Positions 1 through 5,207 are shown, numbered from the stretch's first letter. The stretch is DNA of 6,487 nt from Clostridia bacterium (GCA_017398245.1 JAFQGN010000041.1:1-6487), one strand, 5' to 3'. Notes: a model not told the origin generated them from the letters alone. A program made the numbers and translations.

Positions 1-131
1 ATGCGATCAGCAAGGATATGCAGGCAAGGGGCATGCGGTTTGTGGGAACGGTGATCGTATACTCGTTTCTGCAGGCAATCGGCGCGGTGAACGACCATGA
101 AAAGGGCTGCTTTCTGTTTGCCGGAGAGTGA
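1..131 (+). CDS. tag: DNA-3-methyladenine glycosylase I, C-terminal end (partial)
   Basis: This is the 3' end of a gene that enters from the left. Reading from base 3 gives 42 residues and a TGA stop at 129-131. Tag is a cytoplasmic base-excision repair enzyme that removes 3-methyladenine from alkylated DNA. The visible tail matches the family closely: SKDMQARGMRFVGTV, then YSFLQAIGAVNDHEKGC. The enzymes of this family (helix-hairpin-helix superfamily) hold a zinc ion with a C-terminal His-x3-Cys pair, and H32 and C36 of this fragment (codons 96-98 and 108-110) fit that pair. E. coli Tag has the equivalent stretch with VNDHVVGC. The tail ends soon after the Cys, as is usual. The catalytic N-terminal part lies outside the window, so activity cannot be judged. 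No clear hairpin terminator follows before the next gene. Identification is by recall of the family sequence, not by a search. Confidence 0.9.
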   Translation, partial: AISKDMQARGMRFVGTVIVYSFLQAIGAVNDHEKGCFLFAGE

Positions 132-138
132 TTTTTGG

Positions 139-167
139 TTGCAGAAAAATTAGGTGTGCATTACAAT
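139..167 (+). promoter_or_regulatory. Candidate sigma-A promoter for the alpha-galactosidase gene
   Basis: TTGCAG (139-144) and TACAAT (162-167) are 17 bases apart. The -10 matches consensus at 5 of 6 positions, but the -35 at only 3 of 6. Transcription would start near 174, giving a leader of about 33 bases to the ATG at 208. This would place the possible GTG start at 154 upstream of the transcript, which supports the ATG at 208. It lies in the short AT-richer gap after tag. An imperfect dyad TGCATTA/CAATGTA (157-170) covers the -10. Confidence 0.4.
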
Positions 168-192
168 GTATATGAGGCCAAATATTGCGATC

Positions 193-197
193 AGGAG
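193..197 (+). promoter_or_regulatory. Ribosome binding site deciding the alpha-galactosidase start
   Basis: AGGAG at 193-197 lies 10 bases before the ATG at 208. The open reading frame can be extended upstream to a GTG at 154 with in-frame ATGs at 166 and 172, but none of these has a comparable site. The protein sequence from 208 (MAILWNE) also matches where GH36 enzymes normally begin. Confidence 0.75.
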
Positions 198-207
198 TGT
201 GATTCCA

Positions 208-2376
208 ATGGCAATTCTGTGGAACGAAGCCACCCGGCATTTTAATCTGCAGGGCAAGGACTTCAGCTATGTGATGCATGTGAACGAAGAGGGCGAACTG
301 CTGCACCTGCACTGGGGCGCGAAGCTGCCCGATGGCGATTACACCTATGTTTTGAAAAACTGCCGCGGCGTGGCGAGCTTTGACAGCCCGCAGGGCCGTA
401 CTCCGCTCGAGATGCCCACCTACGGCAAGGGCTATTACGGCGACGCCGCCCTGCGCGTGATGAACAAGGCCGGCAACGACATGGTCGTGCTGACGTATGT
501 GAGCCACGAGATCTACGCGGGCAAGAAGCCGCTTTGCGGCCTGCCGGCTACCTATGTGGAGAGCGACGACGAAGCCGAGACTCTGGTCATCCATATGGAA
601 GACAAGCTGACCGGCCTGAAGGTCGACATGACCTACACCGTGTTCACCGGCACCAATGCGCTGACCCGCAATGTGAAGCTCGTGAACGCCTCCGACGCCG
701 ATCTGACCATCCGCAGCTTGCCCTCTGCCTCCGTGCCGTTCTACAGCATGGATTTTGACGTGATTCATCTGCACGGCGCATGGGCGCGCGAGCGCCATGT
801 GGAGCGCACCGCGCTGACCCACGGCGGCGTACGCATCGAAAGCTCCCGCGGTGCTTCCGGCCATGAGAGCAACCCCTATCTGTGCATGTGCGAACAGGGC
901 GCGGACGAGTTCAAGGGCCAGGCCTGGGGCGCGAACTTCATCTACAGCGGTTCCCACCTGTGCGAAGTCGAAGCGCATAACTCCGACAACGCGCGCATGA
1001 GCCTTGGCATGAACCCGAGCGTGTTCAGCTGGCTGCTCAACCCCGGCGAGGAATTCCAGAGCCCGGAAACCGTTCTGGTCTATTCCGACAAGGGTCTCAA
1101 CGGCATGAGCCAGACCTATCACAAGCTGTTCCGCACCCGCCTTGCGCGCGGCGAATGGCGCGATAAGGTCCGCCCGATTCTGGTGAACAACTGGGAAGCC
1201 ACCTATTTTGATTTCAATACCGAAAAGATCCTCGAGATCGCCAAGCGCGGCAGCGAGATCGGCGTGGAACTGTTCGTTCTGGACGACGGCTGGTTCGGCA
1301 AGCGCAACCTGGACAACTGCTCTCTGGGCGACTGGGTCGTCAATGAAGAGAAGCTGACCGGCGGTCTCAAGCCCCTGGTCGACAAGATCAACGAGATGGG
1401 CATGATGTTCGGCCTGTGGTTCGAGCCGGAAATGATCTCGCCCGATTCCGATCTCTATCGCGCGCATCCCGACTGGTGCCTGCATATCGACGGCCGCGAG
1501 CGCACTGAGCAGAGGCAGCAGCTGATCCTGGACATGAGCCGCAAGGACGTGCAGGATTACGTGGTCGAGATCGTCAACGGCGTTCTGGCCAGCGCGAATA
1601 TCGAATATGTGAAGTGGGATATGAACCGCAACATGTCCGAACCGCACAGCGCGCTGCTCGCCCCCGAAAGGCAGCTGGAGACCCAGCACCGCTACATGCT
1701 GGGCGTGTATTCCGTGATGGAGCGCATCACCAGCGCCAACCCGCATATTCTGTTTGAATCCTGCTCCGGCGGCGGCGGACGCTTCGACGGCGGTATGCTC
1801 TATTACATGCCGCAGACCTGGACCAGCGACGATACCGATGCGGTCGAGCGCCTGAAGATCCAGTACGGCACCTCCTTCTCCTATCCGACCAGCGCTATGG
1901 GCGCGCATATCAGCGCCGTGCCGAACCACCAGACCCGCCGCAACGCCAGCATGCATATGCGCGGCGACGTGGCCATGAGCGGCAACTTCGGCTACGAGCT
2001 GGATCTGAGCAAGCTCTCCGACGAGGACATCGCCGTTGCGGCCGAGTATGTGGAAAAGGTGAAGAAGCTGCGCGGCGTGCTGCAGAAGGGCGAATTCACC
2101 CGTCTGGTCAGTCCGTTTGAAGGCAACTACTGCGCCTGGCAGTTCATTTCCGAAGACGAGGAGCAGGTCATTCTGTGCGCGTTCCGCCGTCTGGCCGATC
2201 CCAAGTACAAGGATCCCATGGTGCAGCTCAAGGGCCTGTGCCCCTGCGCGACCTATGTGAACGAGGCGACCGGCGAAGAGATCAGCGGCGCTGCCCTGAT
2301 GCACATCGGCGTGATCCCGTCCTACGCAGGCGGAGATTACTCCAGCGCCACCTATACTTTTGTCAAGAAGCACTAA
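208..2376 (+). CDS. GH36 alpha-galactosidase (cytoplasmic, 722 aa)
   Basis: This enzyme hydrolyses terminal alpha-1,6-linked galactose from melibiose, raffinose-family sugars and similar alpha-galactosides. From the ATG at 208 the protein is 722 residues, the usual length for bacterial GH36 enzymes of about 730. The N-terminal beta-sandwich domain leads into a (beta/alpha)8 barrel and a C-terminal beta domain. Barrel motifs seen are DDGWFG (359-364), GLWFEPEM (402-409), YVKWDMNR with the expected nucleophile D471, CSGGGGRFDGGM (519-530), and WTSDDTD (538-544). D541, 70 residues after the nucleophile, fits the expected acid/base. No signal peptide or membrane segment is seen, so the substrate must be imported, but no transporter or regulator gene is adjacent. 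A candidate promoter lies just upstream and a hairpin just downstream, so it may be monocistronic. Arg is nearly always CGC, suggesting good expression. Exact specificity (galactose versus N-acetylgalactosamine) is not proven, although the Cys and GGGRFD signature favours alpha-galactosidase. Confidence 0.95.
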   Translation: MAILWNEATRHFNLQGKDFSYVMHVNEEGELLHLHWGAKLPDGDYTYVLKNCRGVASFDSPQGRTPLEMPTYGKGYYGDAALRVMNKAGNDMVVLTYVSHEIYAGKKPLCGLPATYVESDDEAETLVIHMEDKLTGLKVDMTYTVFTGTNALTRNVKLVNASDADLTIRSLPSASVPFYSMDFDVIHLHGAWARERHVERTALTHGGVRIESSRGASGHESNPYLCMCEQGADEFKGQAWGANFIYSGSHLCEVEAHNSDNARMSLGMNPSVFSWLLNPGEEFQSPETVLVYSDKGLNGMSQTYHKLFRTRLARGEWRDKVRPILVNNWEATYFDFNTEKILEIAKRGSEIGVELFVLDDGWFGKRNLDNCSLGDWVVNEEKLTGGLKPLVDKINEMGMMFGLWFEPEMISPDSDLYRAHPDWCLHIDGRERTEQRQQLILDMSRKDVQDYVVEIVNGVLASANIEYVKWDMNRNMSEPHSALLAPERQLETQHRYMLGVYSVMERITSANPHILFESCSGGGGRFDGGMLYYMPQTWTSDDTDAVERLKIQYGTSFSYPTSAMGAHISAVPNHQTRRNASMHMRGDVAMSGNFGYELDLSKLSDEDIAVAAEYVEKVKKLRGVLQKGEFTRLVSPFEGNYCAWQFISEDEEQVILCAFRRLADPKYKDPMVQLKGLCPCATYVNEATGEEISGAALMHIGVIPSYAGGDYSSATYTFVKKH

Positions 2377-2388
2377 GCGATACTTTTC

Positions 2389-2418
2389 AGGCTCTCCGGT
2401 TTGTTCCGGAGAGCCTTT
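2389..2418 (+). terminator. Hairpin after the alpha-galactosidase gene, weak intrinsic terminator or attenuator
   Basis: AGGCTCTCCGG (2389-2399) and CCGGAGAGCCT (2406-2416) form a perfect 11-bp stem with a 6-base TTTGTT loop, 12 bases after the TAA stop. The run of T after the stem is short and broken (TT, then CCCG, then TTT), so termination may be partial. Read-through would feed the next gene, whose ribosome binding site begins 13 bases beyond the stem. The structure could also protect the upstream mRNA end. Confidence 0.7.
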
Positions 2419-2429
2419 CCCGTTTGTAC

Positions 2430-2435
2430 AGGAGG
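2430..2435 (+). promoter_or_regulatory. Ribosome binding site deciding the amidohydrolase start
   Basis: A perfect AGGAGG at 2430-2435 is followed by two in-frame ATGs at 2437 and 2443. The first is only one base away, too close to be used. The second is 7 bases away, an ideal spacing. A TTG at 2401 in the same frame lies inside the hairpin and has no site of its own. Confidence 0.85.
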
Positions 2436-2442
2436 AATGAGG

Positions 2443-3249
2443 ATGGGCAGGATCATTTCGGTGAACCATGCGCATGTGTTCCCGGAAAGCGTGCGGCCGG
2501 AGGGCAGCGTGCAGGGGCTTTTACGGATCATGGACGAATGCGGCATCGCGCAGGCGGTGTGCTTTGCGCCGTTCCCGGGACAGGTTCCCGAGGGGACGGA
2601 CAGAAACGAATGGCTGCGCGATGAAATACGCGGAAACGACCGGCTGCGCGGGTTCGGCACGGTGGATTTTGCGGCGGGGGATATCGCCGGGCAGGTGAAG
2701 AAGATAAAGGATCTGGGCTTTGCGGGCATCAAGGTGCACCCGGCGTATCAGAAGGTGAAGGTGGACGGGGAAGAATGCTTTGCCATGTATGAGGCGGCGC
2801 AGCAGGAAGACCTGTTCCTTTCCTTCCATACGGGCATTCACTGGTACAGGATCTCGCAGTATAACCTCCTGCTGTTCGATGAGGTGGCGTGGCATTTTCC
2901 GAAGCTGCGCTTTTCAATGGAGCATGTGGGCGGCTATTGCTTCTTCAACGAGGCCGTGGCGGTGATGCTCAACAACGGCAGGGGCGGAAAGAGCAATGTG
3001 TTCGCCGGGCTGACGAGCGTGTTTGACCGGGAAATGAACAAGTTCTGGTACCAGAGCGACGAGCGGATCAAGGACCTGATCTGGCTGACTGGAGAGAAGA
3101 ATTCCATCTTCGGGCTGGATTACCCCTATAACCAAAAGGAGCGCATTGCCGAGGCAATCGCCCACGTGGAAGGGATGGACATTCCCGAAAGTGCGAAGGA
3201 CGCGATCCTTGGCGGTAATCTGCGGCGGGAATTGGAATGGGAAGCCTGA
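2443..3249 (+). CDS. Amidohydrolase-2 family TIM-barrel metal-dependent hydrolase (268 aa)
   Basis: This is a small soluble (beta/alpha)8 hydrolase of the amidohydrolase superfamily (Amidohydrolase_2 / ACMSD-like group), whose members use one or two metal ions to hydrolyse or decarboxylate small molecules. The substrate cannot be told from sequence. The protein has the expected series of metal and active-site positions: NHAH (H9, H11) at the first strand, KVHP (H99), FHTG (H129), MEHVGG (H161), and FGLDYPY with D226 near the end. The closing GGNLRRE segment matches the 'ilGGNarrl' end common in the family. There is no signal peptide. It lies 66 bases after the galactosidase stop with a hairpin between them and no clear promoter of its own, so it may depend on read-through. 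Codon use differs from both neighbours, with CGG and AGG for Arg common. The start is chosen on the AGGAGG site. Fold confidence is high; function is unknown. Confidence 0.82.
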   Translation: MGRIISVNHAHVFPESVRPEGSVQGLLRIMDECGIAQAVCFAPFPGQVPEGTDRNEWLRDEIRGNDRLRGFGTVDFAAGDIAGQVKKIKDLGFAGIKVHPAYQKVKVDGEECFAMYEAAQQEDLFLSFHTGIHWYRISQYNLLLFDEVAWHFPKLRFSMEHVGGYCFFNEAVAVMLNNGRGGKSNVFAGLTSVFDREMNKFWYQSDERIKDLIWLTGEKNSIFGLDYPYNQKERIAEAIAHVEGMDIPESAKDAILGGNLRRELEWEA

Positions 3250-3273
3250 ATTCTGCCGCAAATTCTGCTGATT

Positions 3274-3327
3274 TTGACATATTTTTACGAAGCCTGTCTT
3301 TTTTGAAGGCACGATTATGGGTATACT
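3274..3327 (+). promoter_or_regulatory. Candidate promoter region for prs
   Basis: The gap 3250-3369 is AT-richer than its surroundings and holds a perfect -35-like TTGACA (3274-3279) and a good -10-like TATACT (3322-3327). They are 42 bases apart, so they cannot belong to one promoter. TATACT lacks a good -35 at 17 bases (only a T-run, 3299-3304), and TTGACA lacks a good -10. TATACT would give a leader of about 35 bases. A promoter here is likely, but which elements are used is uncertain. Confidence 0.35.
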
Positions 3328-3354
3328 GTCTGCATCAGTTACTTTCGAATGTTC

Positions 3355-3362
3355 GGGAGGAG
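3355..3362 (+). promoter_or_regulatory. Ribosome binding site deciding the prs start
   Basis: GGGAGGAG (3355-3362) sits 7 bases before the ATG at 3370. The longer reading frame from an ATG at 3349 begins upstream of this site and has no ribosome binding site of its own, so 3370 is preferred. Confidence 0.85.
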
Positions 3363-3369
3363 AAGTGAC

Positions 3370-4587
3370 ATGGCGGATTTTACCAGCAATTGGAACAACG
3401 ATGATTTTCTGACCATCCCCAATGCCCCTATCGGACTGATCGCAATGCCCGGCTGTGAAGAATTCGGCGCAAAGGTGAACGCGTGGCTCATGCGCTGGCA
3501 CGAGCAGCAGGAAGCGCTGGAGGACACCCCTCTCTATGGCGTTCTGGGCTATAACCGCAAGGATTTTCTGATCGACGTGAAGTGCCCGCGTTTCTCCAAC
3601 GGCGAGGCCAAGGGTATGATCGAAAGCTCGGTTCGCGGATATGACCTGTACATCATCTGCGATATCGGCGCATATAACATTACTTATAAAATGTACGGCA
3701 AGGATGTGCCGGTCTCCCCGGACGAGCACTTCATGAACCTCAAGCGCATCATCGGCGCTGCGGGCGGTCGTGCAAAGCGAATCAACGTCATCATGCCCAT
3801 GCTGTATGAAGGCAGGCAGCACAGGCGCAGCGTGCGCGAATCTCTCGACTGCGCGATGGCCCTGCAGGAGCTGCAGAACCTGGGCGTGGATACCATCATC
3901 ACCTTCGATGCACACGACCCGCGCATGGAGAGCGCTATCCCCACGCACATCGGCTTTGACAGCGTGCGTCCTTCCTACCAGATCCTCAAGGCGCTGCTGC
4001 GCGAGCAGAAGGACCTGCAGATCGACCGCGACCACATGATGATCGTCTCTCCGGACGAAGGCGCGCTGGACAGGAACATCTATTACGCTTCTGTGCTCGG
4101 TCTGGACATGGGCATGTTCTACAAGAGGCGCGATTACACCCGCATCGTCAACGGCCGCAACCCGATCATCGCGCATGAATATCTGGGCGCGGACGTGGCA
4201 GGCAAGGACATCTTCGTTTCCGACGATATTCTCGCCTCCGGCGACAGCGTGCTGGATCTGGCCCGCGAGCTGAAAAAGCGCAACGCGCGCCGCGTGTTCG
4301 CCACCGTTACCTTCGGCCTGTTCACTTCCGGCCTGGAAGCGTTCCACAAGGCGCACGCCGAGGGCCTGATCGAAAAGGTTATTTGCACCAACCTGACCTA
4401 CCGTACGCCCGAGCTGAGGGAATCCCCGTGGTTCATCGAAGCGGATATGTCCAAGTACGTGTCCTACTTCATCGCTTCTCTCAACCACGATCGCTCCACC
4501 TCCAAGCTGCTCAACCCCTCTGACCGCATCCACAACCTCGTGGACCGCTATAAGAAGGAACAGCAGGAGAGCGGCATCCTGGGCTAA
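3370..4587 (+). CDS. prs: Ribose-phosphate pyrophosphokinase, long clostridial type (405 aa)
   Basis: This enzyme transfers pyrophosphate from ATP to ribose 5-phosphate to make PRPP, the precursor for purines, pyrimidines, NAD, histidine and tryptophan; it is cytoplasmic. At 405 residues it is much longer than the usual 310-320. The extra length lies in an N-terminal extension, an insert around YKMYGKDVPVSPDEHF after the SVRGYDLYI motif, and a longer C-terminus. Recognisable Prs landmarks in order are RFSNGE, GRQHRR (148-153, in place of the canonical ARQDR), FDAHDPR (179-185, the place of DLHA), SPDEG (227-231), the catalytic-loop KRR (252-254), and the PRPP-binding loop VSDDILASGDS (283-293), which differs from the canonical DDMIDTGGT. 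The main binding residues are kept, so activity is likely, but regulation may differ and a second, canonical prs may exist elsewhere. It has strong CGC codon bias and ends before a strong terminator. Convergent with the M16 gene. Confidence 0.88.
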   Translation: MADFTSNWNNDDFLTIPNAPIGLIAMPGCEEFGAKVNAWLMRWHEQQEALEDTPLYGVLGYNRKDFLIDVKCPRFSNGEAKGMIESSVRGYDLYIICDIGAYNITYKMYGKDVPVSPDEHFMNLKRIIGAAGGRAKRINVIMPMLYEGRQHRRSVRESLDCAMALQELQNLGVDTIITFDAHDPRMESAIPTHIGFDSVRPSYQILKALLREQKDLQIDRDHMMIVSPDEGALDRNIYYASVLGLDMGMFYKRRDYTRIVNGRNPIIAHEYLGADVAGKDIFVSDDILASGDSVLDLARELKKRNARRVFATVTFGLFTSGLEAFHKAHAEGLIEKVICTNLTYRTPELRESPWFIEADMSKYVSYFIASLNHDRSTSKLLNPSDRIHNLVDRYKKEQQESGILG

Positions 4588-4601
4588 GAGGCGTACAAGG
4601 G

Positions 4602-4687
4602 GGACGATGGGGCGCCGTCGGGGGCTGCTCGCCCCCAAACCCCTCGGCAAAGGAATTTCATCCCTTTGCAATCCCATCAATGGGGTT
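4602..4687. repeat. Nested GC-rich inverted-repeat element after prs
   Basis: Starting about 15 bases after the prs stop, a compact set of inverted repeats is visible. GGGGGC/GCCCCC pair around a 5-base loop (4620-4636, six base pairs). AACCCC (4638-4643) can pair with GGGGTT (4682-4687), enclosing an inner hairpin GCAAAGG/CCTTTGC (4647-4653 and 4663-4669). From memory, similar blocks recur between genes in GC-rich gut Clostridia, so this may be a dispersed repeat. It has no T-tract and is not a classic terminator. Confidence 0.55.
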
Positions 4688-4708
4688 AACTAATCTATTG
4701 TAGAATAG

Positions 4709-4747
4709 AAAAGACCGGCAGCGCTTACAGCGCGGGCCGGTCTTTTT
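4709..4747 (+). terminator. Strong intrinsic terminator of prs, probably two-way
   Basis: AAAAGACCGGC (4709-4719) and GCCGGTCTTTT (4736-4746) form a perfect 11-bp stem, with a second small GCGC/GCGC hairpin (4721-4724 and 4730-4733) inside the loop. The right arm ends in five T residues. The left arm begins with four A residues, so it also gives a T-tract when read on the minus strand. It would stop prs transcripts and any leftward read-through from the M16 gene. Confidence 0.9.
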
Positions 4748-4783
4748 GTGTTTTGTATGGCAGTGCTATAACCCTATTGGTTG

Positions 4784-4891
4784 TTTCTTTTCGGTGGAGG
4801 CTGGAGGACCTCCTATCTTTTTCAAAAGGGCTGTGCCGACAGACATTTGCTGCCGCTTTTCCATTGGGCGAAATAGCATTCCCCAAATAGG
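4784..4891. repeat. Tandem array, unit 1 (degenerate, 108 bases)
   Basis: This is the first copy of a unit of about 110 bases. It begins TTTCTTTTCGG, has a G-rich stretch with eroded GG runs, then CTTTTTC, a short GGC-TGT-GCC hairpin (4829-4837), the core GCCGACAGACATTTGCTGCCGC, and a tail with AATAGCATTCCCCAAATAG. The module order is the same as in units 2 and 3, but identity is lower. No convincing coding sequence lies in it. Confidence 0.7.
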
Positions 4892-5001
4892 TTTCTTTGG
4901 GAGGGGCGCGGGGAGGGGCTTTCTTTTTCGCAAGGTCGGCTGTGCCGACAGACAATTGCTGCCGCCGACCCTTTCAACTGAATAGAATACCCCCAAACAG
5001 A
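4892..5001. repeat. Tandem array, unit 2 (110 bases)
   Basis: This is the best-preserved copy together with unit 3. The first 75 bases match those of unit 3 at 67 positions by hand alignment. Modules in order are TTTCTTT, a four-run G tract (4899-4918), CTTTCTTTTTC, the hairpin GTCGGC-TGT-GCCGAC (4935-4949), AGACAATTGCTGCCGCC, and the tail AATAGAATACCCCCAAACAG. GGTCGGC (4934-4940) can pair instead with a second GCCGACC (4964-4970), so two exclusive hairpins are possible. Confidence 0.8.
4899..4918 (+). other. Putative G-quadruplex motif 1
   Basis: Four G-runs are separated by very short loops: GGG-A-GGGG-CGC-GGGG-A-GGGG. Loops of 1, 3 and 1 bases meet the standard G3+ N1-7 rule and are of the kind expected to be stable. 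The G-rich strand is the + strand, which is the template strand for any transcript running on from the M16 gene. Folding is inferred from the pattern only. Confidence 0.65.
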
Positions 5002-5145
5002 TTTCTTTGGGAGGGGCACGGGGAGGGCCTTTCTTTTTCTAAAGGTCGGCAGAGCCGACAGACATTGGCTGCCGCCGTCGGGCTGTGCCCGGTGACATTA
5101 GCTGCCGCCAATTCTTGCGAAGGGTAGTAAATTACCAAATACAGA
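5002..5145. repeat. Tandem array, unit 3 (144 bases, with an internal duplication)
   Basis: The order of modules is the same as in unit 2. The hairpin is GTCGGC-AGA-GCCGAC (5045-5059), with an unchanged stem and a changed loop. The unit is about 34 bases longer because the hairpin-plus-GCTGCCGCC segment occurs twice: 5044-5076 and 5077-5109, 33 bases each with 23 positions identical. The second copy has a shifted stem, CGGGC-TGT-GCCCG (5079-5091). Confidence 0.8.
5009..5027 (+). other. Putative G-quadruplex motif 2
   Basis: GGG-A-GGGG-CAC-GGGG-A-GGG lies 110 bases after motif 1. The four G-runs and loop lengths are kept while the middle loop changes from CGC to CAC. Folding is inferred from the pattern only. 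Confidence 0.65.
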
Positions 5146-5163
5146 TTTCTTTTCGGAGAGGGT
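5146..5163. repeat. Tandem array, unit 4 (start only)
   Basis: TTTCTTTTCGG at 5146-5156 repeats the start of unit 1 exactly and is followed by a G-rich stretch. The unit then runs into the long inverted repeat at 5164-5207 and does not contain the GTCGGC hairpin or GCTGCCGCC core. It is either a truncated copy or a shared leader module. Confidence 0.6.
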
Positions 5164-5207
5164 CTGGGGGAACCCTTTTCTTTTTCCAAAGAAAAGGGTT
5201 CCCCCAG
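5164..5207. terminator. Perfect 20-bp inverted repeat downstream of the M16 gene
   Basis: CTGGGGGAACCCTTTTCTTT (5164-5183) and its exact reverse complement (5188-5207) flank a 4-base TTCC loop. It lies 15 bases beyond the M16 stop, so it is the likely transcript end of that gene. It is unusual as a terminator because the T/A-rich part is inside the stem next to the loop and no T-tract follows on either strand. It could act as an mRNA-stabilising end, or be a copy of a dispersed palindromic element. Confidence 0.6.

Noticed and set aside
154..207. N-terminal extension of the galactosidase from GTG at 154
   Set aside because: It has no ribosome binding site and overlaps the candidate promoter. 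The extra 18 residues do not resemble GH36 N-termini, while ATG 208 has a good site.
7..2475. An 822-codon open frame on the minus strand across tag, the galactosidase and the gap after it
   Set aside because: It lies exactly codon-on-codon opposite the galactosidase. Stops on that frame would require TTA, CTA or TCA codons on the + strand, which this strongly biased gene never uses. The translation is low-complexity in His, Ala, Val and Gly and resembles no family.
2914..4680. A 588-codon open frame on the minus strand across the amidohydrolase and prs
   Set aside because: It is the same codon-aligned shadow effect. It ends at the first TCA codon in the amidohydrolase (2914-2916), passes through an intergenic region, and has no family resemblance.
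4784..5163. CRISPR array
   Set aside because: Units are about 110 bases and diverged over their whole length, with no short identical repeats alternating with unique spacers, and no cas gene is present.
4784..5207. Remnant insertion sequence or transposon
   Set aside because: No transposase fragment, no terminal inverted repeats at the two ends of the region and no target-site duplication were seen. The long palindrome is at one end only.
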